This document shows positions 53,174 through 62,715 of a stretch of 64,000 nt of DNA, piece by piece. This DNA comes from Streptomyces sp. NBC_00708 (lineage in GTDB: Bacteria; Actinomycetota; Actinomycetes; Streptomycetales; Streptomycetaceae). The stretch covers positions 4,774,001-4,838,000 of the forward strand of contig CP108997.1 of assembly GCA_036226585.1 (NCBI GenBank), written 5' to 3'. How positions within the stretch are numbered: position 1 is the first letter of the stretch; every line of letters starts with the position of its first letter. A program made the translations under genes and the position numbers. The notes beneath the pieces were generated by a model. The model searched no databases, had not been told where the DNA came from, and saw nothing but the letters and a program-made list of their open reading frames with translations.

Positions 53174-54166
53174 GTGAGGATCTTCGGGAAGGTACGGCAT
53201 CGGCCGTCCGCCTCTTGGCGGCAGGCCACGGACCGCGCGTTCACGCTGATCGGCGACGGCCGGTACGAGGACGCGGGGGCGCTGCTGACACGTGCGGCGG
53301 ACCTGGAGCCCTGGCTCTCCGAGTCGTGGTTCAACCTGGCGCTGCTGCACAAGTTCCGGCACGACTGGGAGCAGGCGAGGGCCGCCGGGCTGCGCGCCGT
53401 CGCCCTCCTCGACAAGGAGTCCGGAGCGCCGGACTGGTGGAACGTGGGCATCGCCGCGACCGCCCTCCAGGACTGGCCGCTGGCGCGCCGCGCCTGGCAG
53501 GCCTACGGCCTGAAGGTCCCCGGCGGCGGCCGGCAGACCCCGGCCGCGGGCAACGAGCCGGTCGGCATGGAGCTGGGCAGCGCGGCGGTACGGCTGTCGC
53601 CCGAGGGCGAGGCCGAGGTCGTCTGGGGCCGCCGGCTGGACCCGGCCCGGATAGAGGTGCTGTCGATCCCGCTGCCGTCCTCGGGGCGGCGCTGGGGCGA
53701 GGTCGTGCTGCACGACGGGGTGCCGAACGGCGAGCGGATCACCGCGGCGGGCCCGTCCTACCCGGTGTTCGACGAGATCGAGCTGTGGGCCCCGTCGCCC
53801 GTGCCGACCTGGGTGGTCCTTCTGGAGGCGGCGACCGAGGCGGACCGGGACGCGCTGGAGCAGCTGGCCTCCGACGCGGGCTTCGCCGCCGAGGACTGGT
53901 CCTCGTCGGTGCGGCTGCTGTGCCGTTCCTGTTCGGAGAGCCGGATGGAGAGCGACGAGGGCGACGGCGAGCACCTGGACCCGCACGACCACAGCGAACC
54001 GGGTCACCCGGGCCCGCTGGGACACCGCACGGCCGGTGAGCTGTGGGTGCCGGAGCGCGAGTGCGGCCTGGCGGCGCCGGCCGGTCTGGTGCGCGGGCTG
54101 CTGGACGGCTGGGTGGCGGACAGCCCGGACAGCCGCGAGTGGCGGGATCTCGAAGAAGTCTGCTGA
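53174..54166 (+). CDS. TPR-like soluble protein, unknown function
   Basis: 330 residues. The N-terminus (about 15-110) has TPR-like helices (ATDRAFTLIGDGRYEDAGALL, WFNLALLHKFRHDWEQAR, WWNVGIAATALQDWPLARRAW). The rest is a mixed alpha/beta domain with conserved-looking EVVWGRRLDPARIEVLSIP and VPTWVVLLEAATEADRDALEQ. It includes a CRSCSE pair and an acidic His-rich stretch (DPHDHSEPGH) that could bind metal. No signal peptide. It precedes the peptide deformylase gene by 105 bases with a TAGTCT element between. A conserved actinobacterial hypothetical. Confidence 0.78.
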   Translation: MRIFGKVRHRPSASWRQATDRAFTLIGDGRYEDAGALLTRAADLEPWLSESWFNLALLHKFRHDWEQARAAGLRAVALLDKESGAPDWWNVGIAATALQDWPLARRAWQAYGLKVPGGGRQTPAAGNEPVGMELGSAAVRLSPEGEAEVVWGRRLDPARIEVLSIPLPSSGRRWGEVVLHDGVPNGERITAAGPSYPVFDEIELWAPSPVPTWVVLLEAATEADRDALEQLASDAGFAAEDWSSSVRLLCRSCSESRMESDEGDGEHLDPHDHSEPGHPGPLGHRTAGELWVPERECGLAAPAGLVRGLLDGWVADSPDSREWRDLEEVC

Positions 54167-54271
54167 CCGGTGCCCACAGGGCCTGTCCGGCGGATCATGG
54201 CCGGGTCCACGACGCCTGGCACTAGTCTGTGTACGCACCGATTCGGGTTTTGAGGAAGGCGTACGGCGGAC

Positions 54272-54910
54272 ATGGCGCAGCAGGAGACGGACGAGCAGGT
54301 CAGCGTCGACGAGGAGGGCTTCCTCATCGACACCGAGGACTGTGAGGCGCGCGAGACGGCCCACCGCGAGCGCGGCACCTCCCGCCCGATCACGGTCGTC
54401 GGCAACCCGGTCCTGCACAAGGAGTGCAAGGACGTCACCGCGTTCGACGACGAGCTGGCCGCGCTGATCGACGACATGTTCGCGAGCCAGCGGACGGCCG
54501 AGGGCGTCGGCCTGGCCGCCAACCAGATCGGCGTGGACCTCAAGGTCTTCGTCTACGACTGCCCGGACGACGACGGTGTCCGGCACGTGGGCGCGATCTG
54601 CAACCCGGTCCTGGAGGAGCTGCCGCCCGAGGCGCGGGTGCTGGACGACTCCAACGAGGGCTGCCTCTCCGTCCCGACGGCGTATGCCTCGCTGGCCCGC
54701 CCGGACTACGCCGTGGTGCGCGGCCAGGACGCCGAGGGCAACCCCGTGCGGGTGCGCGGCACCGGCTACTTCGCGCGCTGCCTCCAGCACGAGACGGACC
54801 ACCTGTACGGCTACCTGTACATCGACCGGCTCTCCAAGCGCGACCGCAAGGACGCGCTGCGGCAGATGGCGGAGAACACCCCGCGCTACGAGGTCGTCCC
54901 GAACGACTGA
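54272..54910 (+). CDS. def: Peptide deformylase
   Basis: 212 residues. The three PDF motifs are intact: [17 protein letters not shown] (metal Cys) and QHETDHLYG (HExxH). It removes the formyl group from nascent proteins. A 40-residue acidic N-terminal extension precedes the core. Streptomyces carry several def genes, and this one lies a few kilobases after sigR-rsrA. GAGGAAGG precedes the ATG. Confidence 0.95.
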   Translation: MAQQETDEQVSVDEEGFLIDTEDCEARETAHRERGTSRPITVVGNPVLHKECKDVTAFDDELAALIDDMFASQRTAEGVGLAANQIGVDLKVFVYDCPDDDGVRHVGAICNPVLEELPPEARVLDDSNEGCLSVPTAYASLARPDYAVVRGQDAEGNPVRVRGTGYFARCLQHETDHLYGYLYIDRLSKRDRKDALRQMAENTPRYEVVPND

Positions 54911-54928
54911 CCCGGCGCCACGCGCGGT

Positions 54929-54974
54929 CGCGCGGGCCCGTCCCGGTACGCCGGGCCGGGCCCGCGTGCGTTTT
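54929..54974 (+). terminator. Terminator after def
   Basis: 12-bp stem (54929-54940 with 54957-54968, one G-T pair) enclosing an inner 5-bp hairpin, followed by CGTTTT. Confidence 0.75.
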
Positions 54975-54981
54975 CCGGAAA

Positions 54982-55012
54982 GTCAACTTCCATTTCTACA
55001 CGCGTAGTTGAC
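54982..55012. promoter_or_regulatory. Inverted repeat GTCAACT/AGTTGAC upstream of carboxypeptidase gene
   Basis: GTCAACT (54982-54988) and AGTTGAC (55006-55012), perfect 7-bp arms 17 bases apart, in an AT-richer patch 62 bases before the start codon. Position and symmetry suggest an operator or overlapping -35 element. I do not recognise the regulator. Confidence 0.45.
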
Positions 55013-55073
55013 GCGCACCTTGCTCGTCCGACAGGCTCGTGCACCACCACTTCCACAGCGGCAGGGAGCCCCC

Positions 55074-55805
55074 GTGATCAGACGTTCCGCACGACTCCTG
55101 CTCGGCCTTGTCATGACCATGGCTTTCGCCCTGGGCGGGGCCGTGGTCACCGCCGGCACCGCACAGGCCGACGGCTGCTACACCTGGACCCGCACGCTGA
55201 GTCCGGGCGCCACCGGCAACGACGTCACCCAGCTCCAGATCCGGGTCGCCGGATATCCCGGGTACAACTCCGTCCTCGCCATCGACGGCTCGTACGGGCC
55301 CGCCACCACCGCCGCCGTCAAGCGCTTCCAGGCCGCCTACGGGCTGGCCGCCGACGGCATCGCGGGCCCCGCCACCCAGGCCAAGATCTACGCCCTCCAG
55401 GACAACGACTGCACCCCGGCGCACTTCACGTACGCCGAGCTGAACCGCTGCAACAGCACCTGGTCCGGCGGCGCGGTCTCGGCCGCCACGGCCAAGGCCA
55501 ACGCGCTGAGCACCATGTGGAAGCTGGAGGCCCTGCGCCACGCGCTCGGTGACCGGCCCATCACCATCAACAGCGGTTTCCGCTCGACGTCCTGCAACAG
55601 TGCCGTCGGCGGCGCGTCCAACAGCCGCCATCTGTACGGCGACGCGGCCGACCTCGGCGGGATCGCCTTCTGCACCCTCGCCAAGGAGGCCCGCAACCAC
55701 GGGTTCAACGGGATTCTCGGCCCGGGGTACCCGGACCACAACGACCATGTCCACGTGAACCAGGGCCCGAGCCACTACTGGTCGGCGCCCAACTGCGGTA
55801 TCTGA
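55074..55805 (+). CDS. Secreted zinc D-Ala-D-Ala carboxypeptidase with peptidoglycan-binding domain
   Basis: 243 residues from GTG 55074 behind GGGAG. Signal peptide ending at about TAQADG. A PG_binding_1 domain (about 45-105, LSPGATGNDVTQLQIRV, IDGSYGPATTAAVKRFQ) is followed by a VanY/M15A zinc peptidase domain with SGFRSTSCNSAVGG, the zinc site SRHLYGDAADL and DHVHVNQG. This is the domain order of the classical Streptomyces albus G D-Ala-D-Ala carboxypeptidase, which trims peptidoglycan stem peptides outside the cell. Six cysteines could form disulfides. Confidence 0.93.
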   Translation: MIRRSARLLLGLVMTMAFALGGAVVTAGTAQADGCYTWTRTLSPGATGNDVTQLQIRVAGYPGYNSVLAIDGSYGPATTAAVKRFQAAYGLAADGIAGPATQAKIYALQDNDCTPAHFTYAELNRCNSTWSGGAVSAATAKANALSTMWKLEALRHALGDRPITINSGFRSTSCNSAVGGASNSRHLYGDAADLGGIAFCTLAKEARNHGFNGILGPGYPDHNDHVHVNQGPSHYWSAPNCGI

Positions 55806-55811
55806 CCCACG

Positions 55812-55847
55812 AGGTGGGGCCCGCCGGTCGTCCGGCGGGCCCCACCT
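55812..55847. terminator. Bidirectional terminator between carboxypeptidase and hexosaminidase genes
   Basis: Perfect 16-bp stem (55812-55827 with 55832-55847) with a TCGT loop, between convergent genes. Confidence 0.85.
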
Positions 55848-55867
55848 GTGTGCCTACGCGGCCGTGC

Positions 55868-57772
55868 TTACGACGCGGCCCGCAGCGGCGTCCCGCCCGT
55901 CGTCTGCACCGCGGCGCCGTCCGACGACCGCTCGGTCAGGCGCAGTTGCGAGATCGCGTTGCGCAGGACGAGCGTCCCGTGGCCGGCGTCCAGCTGCCAG
56001 CGCTGGGTGCGTGAGCCCGCCGCACAGGTGCCGAGCGACAGTTCGGCGCCCACCTCCAGCGGGGCGCCCAGGTACTTCTTCCCGCGCACCGCGTCCAGGC
56101 AGAGCCCGTCCGCCGAGCGGACCGTGTAGTAGCCGTCGGCGGTCGCGGTGAGCGTCCAGGCCGCCCGGGAGCCCCGGACCAGGGCAACCCCGGAGTCCGC
56201 GGCGGGCGCCAGTGCCTTCGCGCCGGACGTCAGCCGGTAGGTGCCGTCGGCCAGCGGGGCGCGGTCGGTGTTCTCCCAGCCGGGGGCGTGCCCGATGCGG
56301 CGGGCCAGGGCTTCGAAACCGGCGTACGTCGGGCTGGGCTTCGGGCCGCCCCAGGTGGCCTGGGCGAGGAAGCGCAGCGGCATGAACGTCTTCGCCTCGA
56401 CCTCGTTCTCGGTCTCCGCCGCCGCGCTGTCCGGCCACAGGCTGATTTTCGCGCCGGTCAGGTTCGCCGCCGTGGCGGGCAGCGTCTGGCCCTCGAAGCG
56501 CAGGGGCGTCCAGTCGCTCTCGTACAGCTCCTGGGTCTTGGTGGTGTAGCCGCCGCGCACCAGGTACAGCGCGTAGGCGGAGTTCATCACCGGGCGGCCC
56601 TCGGCGAGCAGGGCGGACGGCTGCTGGATGGCGCCGCCGCCGAGCCAGTGCTCGACGGTGATGTCACGGTCCAGCGGGACGAGCGCGTTGCGGCCCATCA
56701 GCCCGTCGTTCCAGATCCGCAGCGAACGGCCCTGGGCCTTCACATGGGCGTTGACCCGGTTGATGAAGTCCACGAACAGGTCGTCGGGGGTGGCCGAGGC
56801 GCCGAACTTCGCGGTCGCCGCCGCCTGGAGCTGCGGATAGTCCGGGTAGGAGGAGCCGATCATGTACTCGTCGGCGCCCATGTGCCAGGTGCGGGTGTCC
56901 CACACCTTCAGGGCCTCGTCGACCATGGATGTGTAGTACGTCAGCGCCTCGGGCCGGGAGATGTCCAGACGGGGCGGGGAGGCGACGCCGTCCTTGTCCT
57001 TCAGCTGGAGCTCGGGGTGGTTCTCCAGATAGGTGTCCATATGGCCGGGGGAGTTGATCTCCGGCACCAGGTCGATGTGGTACTTCTTCGCCATCGCGAC
57101 GAGCGAGCGGATCTGCGGCTTGGTGTAGTACCCCCAGAACGCCGACTCCGGGTCGGTGTCGCTCCTGACCTTCGCCTCGATCCAGAGCTGGTTGAGCTTC
57201 TGGGACGCCATGTCCTTCATCAGCCGCTCGAACCACGGCAGCGAGACGTTGATGTAGCAGGCGCAGACCCCGACTCCGCGCTCCCGGTACGCGGGCACGT
57301 CGGTCGCCGAGCCGCGCGCGGCCCGCCCGTCGTCGTTGAGCAGCTGCAGCACCGTGCGCGAACCGTAGAACACGCCCGCCGAGGTGGCCGCCGTGACCGT
57401 GACCCGGTCACCGACCTCCAGCCGGTAGCCCTCCGCCCCCAGCGAGCCCTTCAGCGAGGCCTCCTGGCGCAGCACGATGTCACCGGCGCGCGCCCGGCCC
57501 CGGGAAACCTGCGCCCGGCCCTCCAGCTCCCCGGCGAACCGGGCCGCGTCGTCCGCCGTACGCCGCTCGCGCACGCCGTCCAGCACGATCCGGGCCCGGT
57601 CGGTGAGCACGAACTCCCCGCTGCCCGGCTGCCACTGGCGCAGCGTGGGCAGCACCTCCGGTGGCGCGGCCGGGGCCTCCTCGGCCGCGGCGGTCTGCCA
57701 GGGCAGCAGAGTGGCGGCGAGCGCGGCCACCACGGCCCCGATGGTCCTTCGTCTTGCCTTCCGCATGTCCAT
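55868..57772 (-). CDS. Secreted GH20 beta-N-acetylhexosaminidase with C-terminal lectin-like domain
   Basis: 634 residues. A Sec signal peptide (basic MDMRKARRRT, hydrophobic core, TAAAEE) is followed by the GH20 N-terminal beta domain and then the catalytic barrel. The barrel holds KLNQLWIEAKV, LVPEINSPGHMD and the catalytic Asp-Glu pair in TWHMGADEYMI. The C-terminal 130 residues look like a ricin-type trefoil (YYTVRSADGLCLDAV, TQRWQLD). It releases GlcNAc or GalNAc from chitin, peptidoglycan or glycoproteins. A GTCCATGGAC palindrome at 57805-57814 lies just upstream but does not match the DasR consensus. An ATG at 57766 is an alternative start. Confidence 0.92.
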   Translation of the reverse strand: MDMRKARRRTIGAVVAALAATLLPWQTAAAEEAPAAPPEVLPTLRQWQPGSGEFVLTDRARIVLDGVRERRTADDAARFAGELEGRAQVSRGRARAGDIVLRQEASLKGSLGAEGYRLEVGDRVTVTAATSAGVFYGSRTVLQLLNDDGRAARGSATDVPAYRERGVGVCACYINVSLPWFERLMKDMASQKLNQLWIEAKVRSDTDPESAFWGYYTKPQIRSLVAMAKKYHIDLVPEINSPGHMDTYLENHPELQLKDKDGVASPPRLDISRPEALTYYTSMVDEALKVWDTRTWHMGADEYMIGSSYPDYPQLQAAATAKFGASATPDDLFVDFINRVNAHVKAQGRSLRIWNDGLMGRNALVPLDRDITVEHWLGGGAIQQPSALLAEGRPVMNSAYALYLVRGGYTTKTQELYESDWTPLRFEGQTLPATAANLTGAKISLWPDSAAAETENEVEAKTFMPLRFLAQATWGGPKPSPTYAGFEALARRIGHAPGWENTDRAPLADGTYRLTSGAKALAPAADSGVALVRGSRAAWTLTATADGYYTVRSADGLCLDAVRGKKYLGAPLEVGAELSLGTCAAGSRTQRWQLDAGHGTLVLRNAISQLRLTERSSDGAAVQTTGGTPLRAAS

Positions 57773-57861
57773 GGCATCGACCCTGACGCGCGCGCGAGGG
57801 CCCGGTCCATGGACAGGTCGTGCGATCGGTTGGACGAATGATCGGAGGGGACCCGGTGATC

Positions 57862-58836
57862 TCAGGCCGCCTCGGTGACCGCCGAGGGACCTCGGAACGT
57901 GCGCCGGTACGCCTGCGGCGTGGTGTCCAGCGAGCGGACGAACTGATGGCGCAGCGCGGCGGCGTTCCCGAAGCCGGTCCGGTCGGCGATGGCGTCGATG
58001 GTTTCATCGGATGTCTCCAGCAGATGCTGGGCCAGCAGGACGCGCTGGCGCAGCAGCCAGCGGTACGGCGTGGTGCCGGTCTCCTGCTGGAAGCGGCGGG
58101 CGAAGGTGCGCGGCGACATGTGCGCCTGGGCGGCGAGCTGTTCGACGGTCATCTCGCGGTCGAGGTGACGCTCCATCCAGGCCAGCGTGTCCCCGACCGT
58201 GTCGCACCGGGTGCGCGGGAGCGGGCGCTCGATGTACTGCGCCTGCCCGCCGTCCCGGTGCGGCGGCACCACCATGCGGCGGGCGATGGTGTTGGCGGCG
58301 GCCGGCCCGTACGCCTGGCGGACCAGGTGCAGGCAGGCGTCGATCCCCGCGGCCGTCCCCGCCGAACTGATGATCGGACCCTCGTCCACGTACAGCACAT
58401 CCGGCTCCACCACGGCCTTCGGGAAGCGACGGGCCAGTTCGGCGGCATGGCGCCAGTGCGTGGTGCAGCGCCGGCCGTCCAGCAGACCGGCCGCGCCCAG
58501 CACGTACGCCCCGGAACAGACGCTCAGCACGCGCGCGCCGCGGTCCACGGCCCGGCGCAGCGCGTCGAGGACCTCCTCGGGATACTCCCGGTCCATGAAG
58601 TGGCTGCCGGCCGGTACGGCGATGAGGTCGGCCTCGTCCAGCCGGTCGAGGCCGTACGGGGTGCTGATGGTGAACCCGGCGTGGGTCCGCAGCTCGGGGC
58701 CCTCGGCGGAGACCACCGCGAAATCGTGCACGGGCAGGCCCTCGTCGCTGCGGTCGAGCCCGAAGACCTCGCACAGGACGCCGAGTTCGAAGGGATGGAC
58801 CTCATCGAGGAGCAGGGCGGCGACATTGTTCAGCAT
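57862..58836 (-). CDS. nrdS: AraC-family regulator with DJ-1/PfpI (GlxA-type) domain, probable NrdS
   Basis: 324 residues. The N-terminal DJ-1/PfpI domain (about 1-180) has the nucleophile-elbow cysteine in VLSVCSGAYVLGAAGLL. Two C-terminal AraC helix-turn-helices follow (TVEQLAAQAHMSPRTFARRFQQETG and DAIADRTGFGNAAALRHQF). Streptomyces class Ia ribonucleotide reductase operons are described as nrdABS, where nrdS encodes an AraC-like regulator. Position and type fit, but here 290 bases and a small opposite-strand gene separate it from nrdB, so the name is an inference. AdpA is similar in architecture but longer and lies elsewhere. Confidence 0.82.
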   Translation of the reverse strand: MLNNVAALLLDEVHPFELGVLCEVFGLDRSDEGLPVHDFAVVSAEGPELRTHAGFTISTPYGLDRLDEADLIAVPAGSHFMDREYPEEVLDALRRAVDRGARVLSVCSGAYVLGAAGLLDGRRCTTHWRHAAELARRFPKAVVEPDVLYVDEGPIISSAGTAAGIDACLHLVRQAYGPAAANTIARRMVVPPHRDGGQAQYIERPLPRTRCDTVGDTLAWMERHLDREMTVEQLAAQAHMSPRTFARRFQQETGTTPYRWLLRQRVLLAQHLLETSDETIDAIADRTGFGNAAALRHQFVRSLDTTPQAYRRTFRGPSAVTEAA

Positions 58837-58917
58837 GGACCCAGTGTGGCAGTAATTCGATGCTGCATGACAGTCCTGCCACTGCCGCTGTTCCCCCGGA
58901 GCGAGGACAGTAGAGGC

Positions 58918-59130
58918 ATGAACACATTCCAGAACGTCCTCGGCATTTCCGCTCTTATCGCCCTCGTCCTGCTGCCGGCCCTGGTCGGCATCGCCCGCGA
59001 GCGCCGCATCGACCGCGAGCTGCGCGAAGCGGAACAGGACCGCAGTACCCGCCCACCGCAAACGGCGGACGCCGCACGGCCGGTGGGGGCCGCACGGCGT
59101 CCGTACGTCAGAAGCTGGGCGAGGATCTAG
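58918..59130 (+). CDS. Small single-pass membrane protein between nrdB and nrdS
   Basis: 70 residues: one transmembrane helix (about 6-26, VLGISALIALVLLPALVGIA) and a basic, polar tail (ERRIDRELREAEQDR). It is encoded opposite to nrdB and overlaps its stop codon by three bases (tail to tail, CTAG). The ATG follows AGAGG closely, so the transcript may be leaderless. No described family. Coding appearance is good (hydrophobic helix then charged tail), but its shortness leaves some doubt. Confidence 0.62.
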   Translation: MNTFQNVLGISALIALVLLPALVGIARERRIDRELREAEQDRSTRPPQTADAARPVGAARRPYVRSWARI

Positions 59131-60194
59131 AAGTCGTCGTCGAAGCCGACCGTGCCCTCGACGGCCACCTGGTAGGCGGACGGGCGCCGTTCGAAGAAGT
59201 TCGTCAGCTCCTGGACCCCCTGGAGCTCCATGAACGAGAACGGGTTCTGCGAGCCGTACACCGCGGGGAAGCCCAGCCGGGTGAGCCGCTGGTCGGCGAC
59301 GCACTCCAGGTACTCGCGCATCGACTCGGTGTTCATACCGGGCAGCCCGTCGCCGCACAGGTCGCGGCCGAACTGCAGCTCCGCCTCGACGGCCTCCTTC
59401 AGCATGTCGGTGACCTGCTGCTGAAGGGCGTCGTCGAACAGCTCCGGCTCCTCCTTGCGGACGGTGTCCACGACCTCGAAGGCGAAGTTCATGTGCATGG
59501 TCTCGTCGCGGAAGACCCAGTTGGTCCCCGTGGCGAGGCCGTGCAGCAGACCGCGCGAGCGGAACCAGTACACGTACGCGAAGGCACCGTAGAAGAACAG
59601 CCCCTCGATGCACGCCGCGAAGCAGATCAGGTTCAGCAGGAAGCGACGGCGGTCCGCCTTCGTCTCCAGCCGCTCGATCTTCTCGACCGAGTCCATCCAC
59701 TTGAAGCAGAACTGCGCCTTCTCCCGGATCGAGGGGATCTCCTCGACCGCGTCGAACGCCGCCGCCCGGTCGTCCGGGTCGGGCAGATAGGTGTCCAGCA
59801 GCGTCAGATAGAACTGGACGTGCACGGCCTCCTCGAAGAGCTGCCGCGACAGGTACAGCCGCGCCTCGGGGGAGTTGATGTGCTTGTACAGCGTCAGCAC
59901 GAGGTTGTTCGAGACGATCGAGTCACCGGTCGCGAAGAACGCCACCAGCCGGCCGATCATGTGCTGCTCACCCGGCGACAGCTTCGCGAGGTCGGCGACG
60001 TCCGAGTGGAGGTCGACCTCCTCCACGGTCCAGGTGTTCTTGATCGCGTCCCGGTAGCGCTCGTAGAAGTCCGGGTAGCGCATGGGACGCAGGGTCAGTT
60101 CGAAGCCCGGGTCGAGCAGGTTCTTTGAAGCGGGGGTGTCGGGGCGGAGCGCCGTCGTTGGGAGGCGGTGGTCGGGCGACGGGTGGGCAGTCAT
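59127..60194 (-). CDS. nrdB: Class Ia ribonucleotide reductase, small (radical) subunit NrdB
   Basis: 355 residues. Di-iron and radical site: QLFEEAVHVQFY gives Glu, His and the Tyr four residues after the His, matching the E. coli radical Tyr spacing. RDETMHMNFAFE provides the second Glu/His pair. The C-terminus ends VGFDDDF, the usual acidic tail that docks on NrdA. The ATG overlaps the nrdA stop codon as TAATG, so the subunits are translationally coupled. Confidence 0.95.
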   Translation of the reverse strand: MTAHPSPDHRLPTTALRPDTPASKNLLDPGFELTLRPMRYPDFYERYRDAIKNTWTVEEVDLHSDVADLAKLSPGEQHMIGRLVAFFATGDSIVSNNLVLTLYKHINSPEARLYLSRQLFEEAVHVQFYLTLLDTYLPDPDDRAAAFDAVEEIPSIREKAQFCFKWMDSVEKIERLETKADRRRFLLNLICFAACIEGLFFYGAFAYVYWFRSRGLLHGLATGTNWVFRDETMHMNFAFEVVDTVRKEEPELFDDALQQQVTDMLKEAVEAELQFGRDLCGDGLPGMNTESMREYLECVADQRLTRLGFPAVYGSQNPFSFMELQGVQELTNFFERRPSAYQVAVEGTVGFDDDF

Positions 60195-62590
60195 TACTGG
60201 CAGGCCTCGCAGGACTCGGGGTTTTCCAGGGAGCAGGCGATGGCATCCGCGTCGGGAGCCTGCGCCTGCTGTACGGGGATGGGGGCGGCGGCCGACGCCT
60301 GGCCGGACGCGGCACGGGCGATCCGGGTCGCCGGGCGGGAGCGCAGGTAGTACGTCGTCTTGAGCCCCTGCTTCCAGGCGTACGCGTACATCGAGGAGAG
60401 CTTGCCGATCGTCGGCGTCTCCAGGAACAGGTTGAGCGACTGGCTCTGGTCGAGGAACGGCGTACGGGCCGCCGCCATGTCGATCAGGCCGCGCTGCGGG
60501 ATCTCCCACGCGGTGCGGTACAGCGCCCGCACGTCCGCCGGGATCCAGGCGAAGCCCTGCACCGAGCCGTTCGACTCGCGCAGCGCCTCCCGCGTCCGCG
60601 CGTCCCACACGCCGAGCCGCTTCAGCTCGTCCACCAGGTAGCCGTTGACCTGGAGGAACTCACCGCTCAGCGTCTCGCGCTTGAAGAGGTTGGAGACCTG
60701 GGGCTCGATGCACTCGTAGACCCCCGCGATCGAGGCGATCGTCGCGGTCGGGGCGATCGCCAGGAGCAGCGAGTTGCGCATCCCGGTCGTCGCGATCCGG
60801 GCGCGCAGGGCGTCCCAGCGCTCCGGCCAGTTCACTTCGGTGTCGTAGTGGTCGGGGTGCAGCACCCCGCGCGCGGCCCGGGTCTCCGACCAGGCGGGCA
60901 GCGGACCGGACCGCTCGGCCAGGTCGCAGGAGGCCTCGTAGGCGGCGAGCATGATGCGCTCGGCGATCTTCGTGGAGAGCGCGCGGGCCTCGGGGGAGTC
61001 GAAGGGCAGCCGCAGCTGGAAGAAGACGTCCTGGAGGCCCATGGCGCCCAGGCCCACCGGCCGCCAGCGGGCGTTGGACCGGCCGGCCTGCTCGGTCGGG
61101 TAGAAGTTGATGTCCACGACCCGGTCGAGGAAGGTCACCGCGGTGCGGACGGTGGCGTCCAGGCGCTCCCAGTCGATCGAGCCGCCGTCGACGAACGCGC
61201 CGAGGTTGACCGAGCCGAGGTTGCAGACGGCCGTCTCGCCGTCGTCGGTGACCTCCAGGATCTCCGTGCACAGGTTCGAGGAGTGCACGACCCTGCCCGG
61301 CTCGGCGGTCTGGTTCGCGGTGCGGTTGGAGGCGTCCTTGAACGTCATCCAGCCCTGGCCGGTCTGCGCGAGGGTCCGCATCATCCGGCCGTACAGCTCG
61401 CGGGCCGGCATGGTCTTGCGCGCCAGGCCCTTCGCCTCGGCCGCCCGGTACGCGGCATCGAACGCGTCGCCCCACAGGTCGGTCAGCTCGGGCACGTCCG
61501 CCGGGGAGAACAGCGACCAGGAGGAGTCCGCGTCGACCCGGCGCATGAACTCGTCCGGGATCCAGTGCGCCAGGTTGAGGTTGTGCGTGCGCCGCTGGTC
61601 CTCGCCCGTGTTGTCGCGGAGCTCCAGGAACTCCTCGATGTCCGCGTGCCAGGTCTCCAGGTAGACGGCGGCGGCGCCCTTGCGCCGGCCGCCCTGGTTC
61701 ACGGCGGCGACGGAGGCGTCCAGCGTCTTCAGGAACGGCACGATGCCGTTGGAGTGCCCGTTGGTGCCGCGGATCAGCGAACCCCGGGCGCGGATACGGG
61801 AGTACGAGAGGCCGATGCCGCCCGCGTGCTTCGACAGCCGCGCCACCTGGTGGTAGCGGTCGTAGATCGAGTCCAGCTCGTCCAGCGGCGAGTCCAGCAG
61901 ATAGCAGGAGGACATCTGCGGGTGGCGGGTGCCGGAGTTGAAGAGCGTCGGCGAGGAGGGCAGGTAGTCCAGCCGGCTCATCAGCCCGTACAGCGCGGCG
62001 ACCTCGTCGAGCGCGCGCTCGGATTCGTCCTCGGCGAGCCCGGCGGCGACCCGGAGCATGAAGTGCTGGGGCGTCTCGACGACCTGGCGGGTGAGCGGGT
62101 GGCGCAGCAGGTAGCGGCTGTGCAGGGTGCGCAGTCCGAAGTAGCCGAAACGGTCGTCGGCGCCGTCCGCGAGGGACCGTTCCACCAGCGCGTCCAGGGC
62201 GGCCGCGTGCAGCGTCACGAACGCGGCGGTGCGGTCCGCGATCAGGCCCTCGCGGTGGCCCACGGCGACGGACGCGGAGAACGAGGTGGCACCCTGGCCG
62301 GCGGCCTCGTCCGCGATGGTCCGGGTCAGCAGACGGGCGGCGAGCCGGGAGTAGGCGGGGTCCTCGGAGATGAGGCCGGCGGCGGCCTCGGTGGCCAGCG
62401 AGCGCAGCTCCGCCTCGTCCGACCGGGCGTTGCGGCCGCGCAGGGCGGCGGCGGCGACGCGCCCCGGGTCGGTGTCGGGCAGGTCGGCGGTGAGGTCGGT
62501 CAGGGTCCGCAGCAGTGCGGTGCCCGGTCCGTCGCTCGCGGTCCCCGTTGATTCGGCCGCTGAAACCGGATCGGCTGGCGCGATGGTCAC
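60194..62590 (-). CDS. nrdA: Class Ia ribonucleotide reductase, large (catalytic) subunit NrdA
   Basis: 798 residues from GTG 62590, eight bases after GGGAG. The ten-stranded barrel contains SSCYLLDSPLDEL and ETAVCNLGSVNL (the redox-active cysteines) and SSNLCTEI (the finger-loop Asn-Cys-Glu triad). The C-terminal tail ends SCEACQ, the swinging CxxC that re-reduces the active site. It converts ribonucleoside diphosphates to deoxyribonucleotides under aerobic conditions. A cobalamin riboswitch lies in its leader, linking it to the B12-dependent class II enzyme Streptomyces also have. Confidence 0.96.
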   Translation of the reverse strand: MTIAPADPVSAAESTGTASDGPGTALLRTLTDLTADLPDTDPGRVAAAALRGRNARSDEAELRSLATEAAAGLISEDPAYSRLAARLLTRTIADEAAGQGATSFSASVAVGHREGLIADRTAAFVTLHAAALDALVERSLADGADDRFGYFGLRTLHSRYLLRHPLTRQVVETPQHFMLRVAAGLAEDESERALDEVAALYGLMSRLDYLPSSPTLFNSGTRHPQMSSCYLLDSPLDELDSIYDRYHQVARLSKHAGGIGLSYSRIRARGSLIRGTNGHSNGIVPFLKTLDASVAAVNQGGRRKGAAAVYLETWHADIEEFLELRDNTGEDQRRTHNLNLAHWIPDEFMRRVDADSSWSLFSPADVPELTDLWGDAFDAAYRAAEAKGLARKTMPARELYGRMMRTLAQTGQGWMTFKDASNRTANQTAEPGRVVHSSNLCTEILEVTDDGETAVCNLGSVNLGAFVDGGSIDWERLDATVRTAVTFLDRVVDINFYPTEQAGRSNARWRPVGLGAMGLQDVFFQLRLPFDSPEARALSTKIAERIMLAAYEASCDLAERSGPLPAWSETRAARGVLHPDHYDTEVNWPERWDALRARIATTGMRNSLLLAIAPTATIASIAGVYECIEPQVSNLFKRETLSGEFLQVNGYLVDELKRLGVWDARTREALRESNGSVQGFAWIPADVRALYRTAWEIPQRGLIDMAAARTPFLDQSQSLNLFLETPTIGKLSSMYAYAWKQGLKTTYYLRSRPATRIARAASGQASAAAPIPVQQAQAPDADAIACSLENPESCEACQ

Positions 62591-62715
62591 GTGGTGCTCT
62601 CCCTCGCTCGGCTCTGGGCCGGCGGGGAGCGGGGGCAGCCGGGCAGGAGCGGGCCCGGACAGGGCGGCACTCCGTGCGGCGTCCACCGGCCCATCCACGA
62701 GGCCCGGACGTCTGG

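Noticed and set aside
57805..57814. DasR operator upstream of the GH20 hexosaminidase
   Set aside because: GTCCATGGAC is palindromic but has the wrong centre and spacing for the published DasR consensus, which has GGTC and GACC arms around TA.
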